Origin: an uncultured Anaerobutyricum sp.
Lineage (GTDB): Bacteria; Bacillota; Clostridia; Lachnospirales; Lachnospiraceae
Length of the DNA stretch: 7,087 nt
Reading direction: 5' to 3'
Assembly (NCBI GenBank): GCA_934317185.1
Contig: CAKREJ010000085.1
Coordinates: 1-7,087 of the forward strand
Shown: positions 6,383 through 7,087 of the stretch, piece by piece
Layout: every line of letters begins with the position of its first letter
Numbering within the stretch: the first letter of the stretch is position 1
Notes under the pieces: model-generated
Databases searched by the model: none
Told to the model about the DNA's origin: nothing
The model's input: only the letters and a program-made list of their open reading frames with translations
Made by a program: the position numbers and the translations under genes

Positions 6383-6412
6383 TTACATAGAAATAAGTTT
6401 ACATAGAAATAA
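6383..6412. repeat. 14-bp direct repeat at the 3' end of the NSS gene
   Basis: TTACATAGAAATAA occurs at 6383-6396 and again at 6399-6412, a 16-bp period. The second copy covers the minus-strand stop codon (TTA at 6399-6401) and the last four codons. The first lies just downstream of the stop. It looks like a small slippage duplication; no function is suggested. Confidence 0.6.
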
Positions 6413-7087
6413 TTCCCAATACATTTGCTATGGAACTGCACAAAATAATAATCAGGCAGATTGGTGCGAAATATTTAAGGAAGATAGTGTATAACTTCTT
6501 TCTGCGGAAAGCAGAAGACTGTTCGATTTCTTCTGATATTTTCTTAAATCCAACAACCCGGAGGATTAAGAAGCAGGTTGCTAAAGCGGCAAGCGGCATC
6601 ATTACAGAGTTTGTAAGGAAGTCGAAGAAATCAAGGAATGCCATTCCGAATATCTGAATGAAATCAAGAGCACCGTATCCCATAGAAGATGCGGAACCAA
6701 GAACAAGCATGACAACAGCCATTAAAGCACAGCATTTTTTACGGCTCCAGTGAAATTCATCTGAAAAAGTAGATACACAGGTTTCCATTAAGGATACTGC
6801 ACTTGTGAGAGCTGCAAGCAGCACGAGTACAAAGAACAGGATGCCGGCTGCGGTACCGATTCCCATGCTGGCAAATACTTTTGGTAAAGTAATAAACATG
6901 AGGGACGGACCGGCCTGTAAGTTTTCTGTATTTCCACCGGAGAAAGAGAAAACAGCAGGAATGATCATTAATCCGGCAAGGATTGCAATACCTGTATCAA
7001 AGATTTCAATCTGTGTTGTGGATTGTTCAAGATCCATATCTTTATCTGTATAAGAACCGTAGGTGTAAAGGATTCCCATAGCAATGG
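6399..7087 (-). CDS. Sodium-dependent transporter, NSS/SNF family (5' part outside window)
   Basis: This is the C-terminal ~229 residues of a neurotransmitter:sodium symporter family protein; bacterial members couple uptake of amino acids or related compounds to Na+. The frame stays open to the window edge, so the ATG whose complement is 7077-7079 is internal (residues IAMGILYTYGSY match the end of LeuT helix 6). Numbering from that Met, a helix at about 26-47 matches LeuT TM7. GPSLMFITLPKVF (57-69) is the extracellular loop 4 region. The helix at ~75-100 contains LLAALTSAVSLME, whose Ala/Thr92/Ser93 match the Na2 sodium site of LeuT TM8. Three further hydrophobic segments follow, ending at the short tail GIISM. 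This suggests the 11-helix form common in bacteria, without a twelfth helix. It is convergent with amt-glnK and probably independent of it. The substrate cannot be predicted from the visible half. Confidence 0.92.
   Translation of the reverse strand, partial: IAMGILYTYGSYTDKDMDLEQSTTQIEIFDTGIAILAGLMIIPAVFSFSGGNTENLQAGPSLMFITLPKVFASMGIGTAAGILFFVLVLLAALTSAVSLMETCVSTFSDEFHWSRKKCCALMAVVMLVLGSASSMGYGALDFIQIFGMAFLDFFDFLTNSVMMPLAALATCFLILRVVGFKKISEEIEQSSAFRRKKLYTIFLKYFAPICLIIILCSSIANVLGIISM

Noticed and set aside
6430..7053. Plus-strand ORFs (6430-6657, 6805-7053) opposite the transporter gene
   Set aside because: They are antisense to a well-conserved membrane protein and show no recognisable features.
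1..7087. CRISPR arrays, tRNA/rRNA genes, insertion sequences, toxin-antitoxin or phage defence genes
   Set aside because: None seen: no spaced repeats, no cloverleaf-like segment in the gaps, no transposase or terminal repeats, and no unexplained coding stretch.

Overview
This looks like chromosomal DNA from an anaerobic, AT-rich Firmicute, most likely a gut Lachnospiraceae (Clostridia). The evidence is AGGAGG-type ribosome binding sites, a second RsmH-type 16S rRNA methyltransferase away from the division cluster (a pattern known from Lachnospiraceae), an archaeal/fungal-type aspartate-semialdehyde dehydrogenase, and an amt-PII pair with a GCG.Q-type PII. Genus cannot be set from this window. 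All genes look like ordinary housekeeping or transport genes. There is no phage, insertion sequence, CRISPR array, tRNA or rRNA.

Layout: (1) 1-855, the 3' part of asd (lysine/threonine/methionine and diaminopimelate synthesis). (2) 856-1012, a gap dominated by a long imperfect palindrome (889-989) with an inner hairpin and a T-rich tail that runs straight into the next ribosome binding site. (3) 1013-4352, three co-directional genes with short gaps (15 and 64 bp): an MscS mechanosensitive channel, a MATE efflux pump and a stand-alone RsmH paralogue. (4) 4353-4608, the amt leader, with a near-consensus sigma-A promoter followed within about 10 nt by a strong intrinsic terminator hairpin. (5) 4609-6246, amt and a PII gene (glnK/glnB type), an ammonium uptake and sensing operon. 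(6) 6248-6398, a bidirectional terminator between convergent genes, plus a short direct repeat. (7) 6399-7087 on the minus strand, the 3' part of a sodium-dependent NSS/SNF-family transporter that runs off the window.

How the genes work together: Amt conducts ammonium, and the PII protein presumably gates it by inserting its T-loop according to ATP/ADP and 2-oxoglutarate. The T-loop lacks both tyrosines used for uridylylation in enterobacteria, so control by ligands alone is expected. The MscS and MATE genes are both membrane stress or export functions, but no shared pathway with the methyltransferase is evident. The most interesting points are regulatory: the promoter-then-terminator arrangement before amt, and the structured element before mscS, where no clear promoter lies between the terminator-like structure and the gene. 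I found no convincing new multi-gene system.
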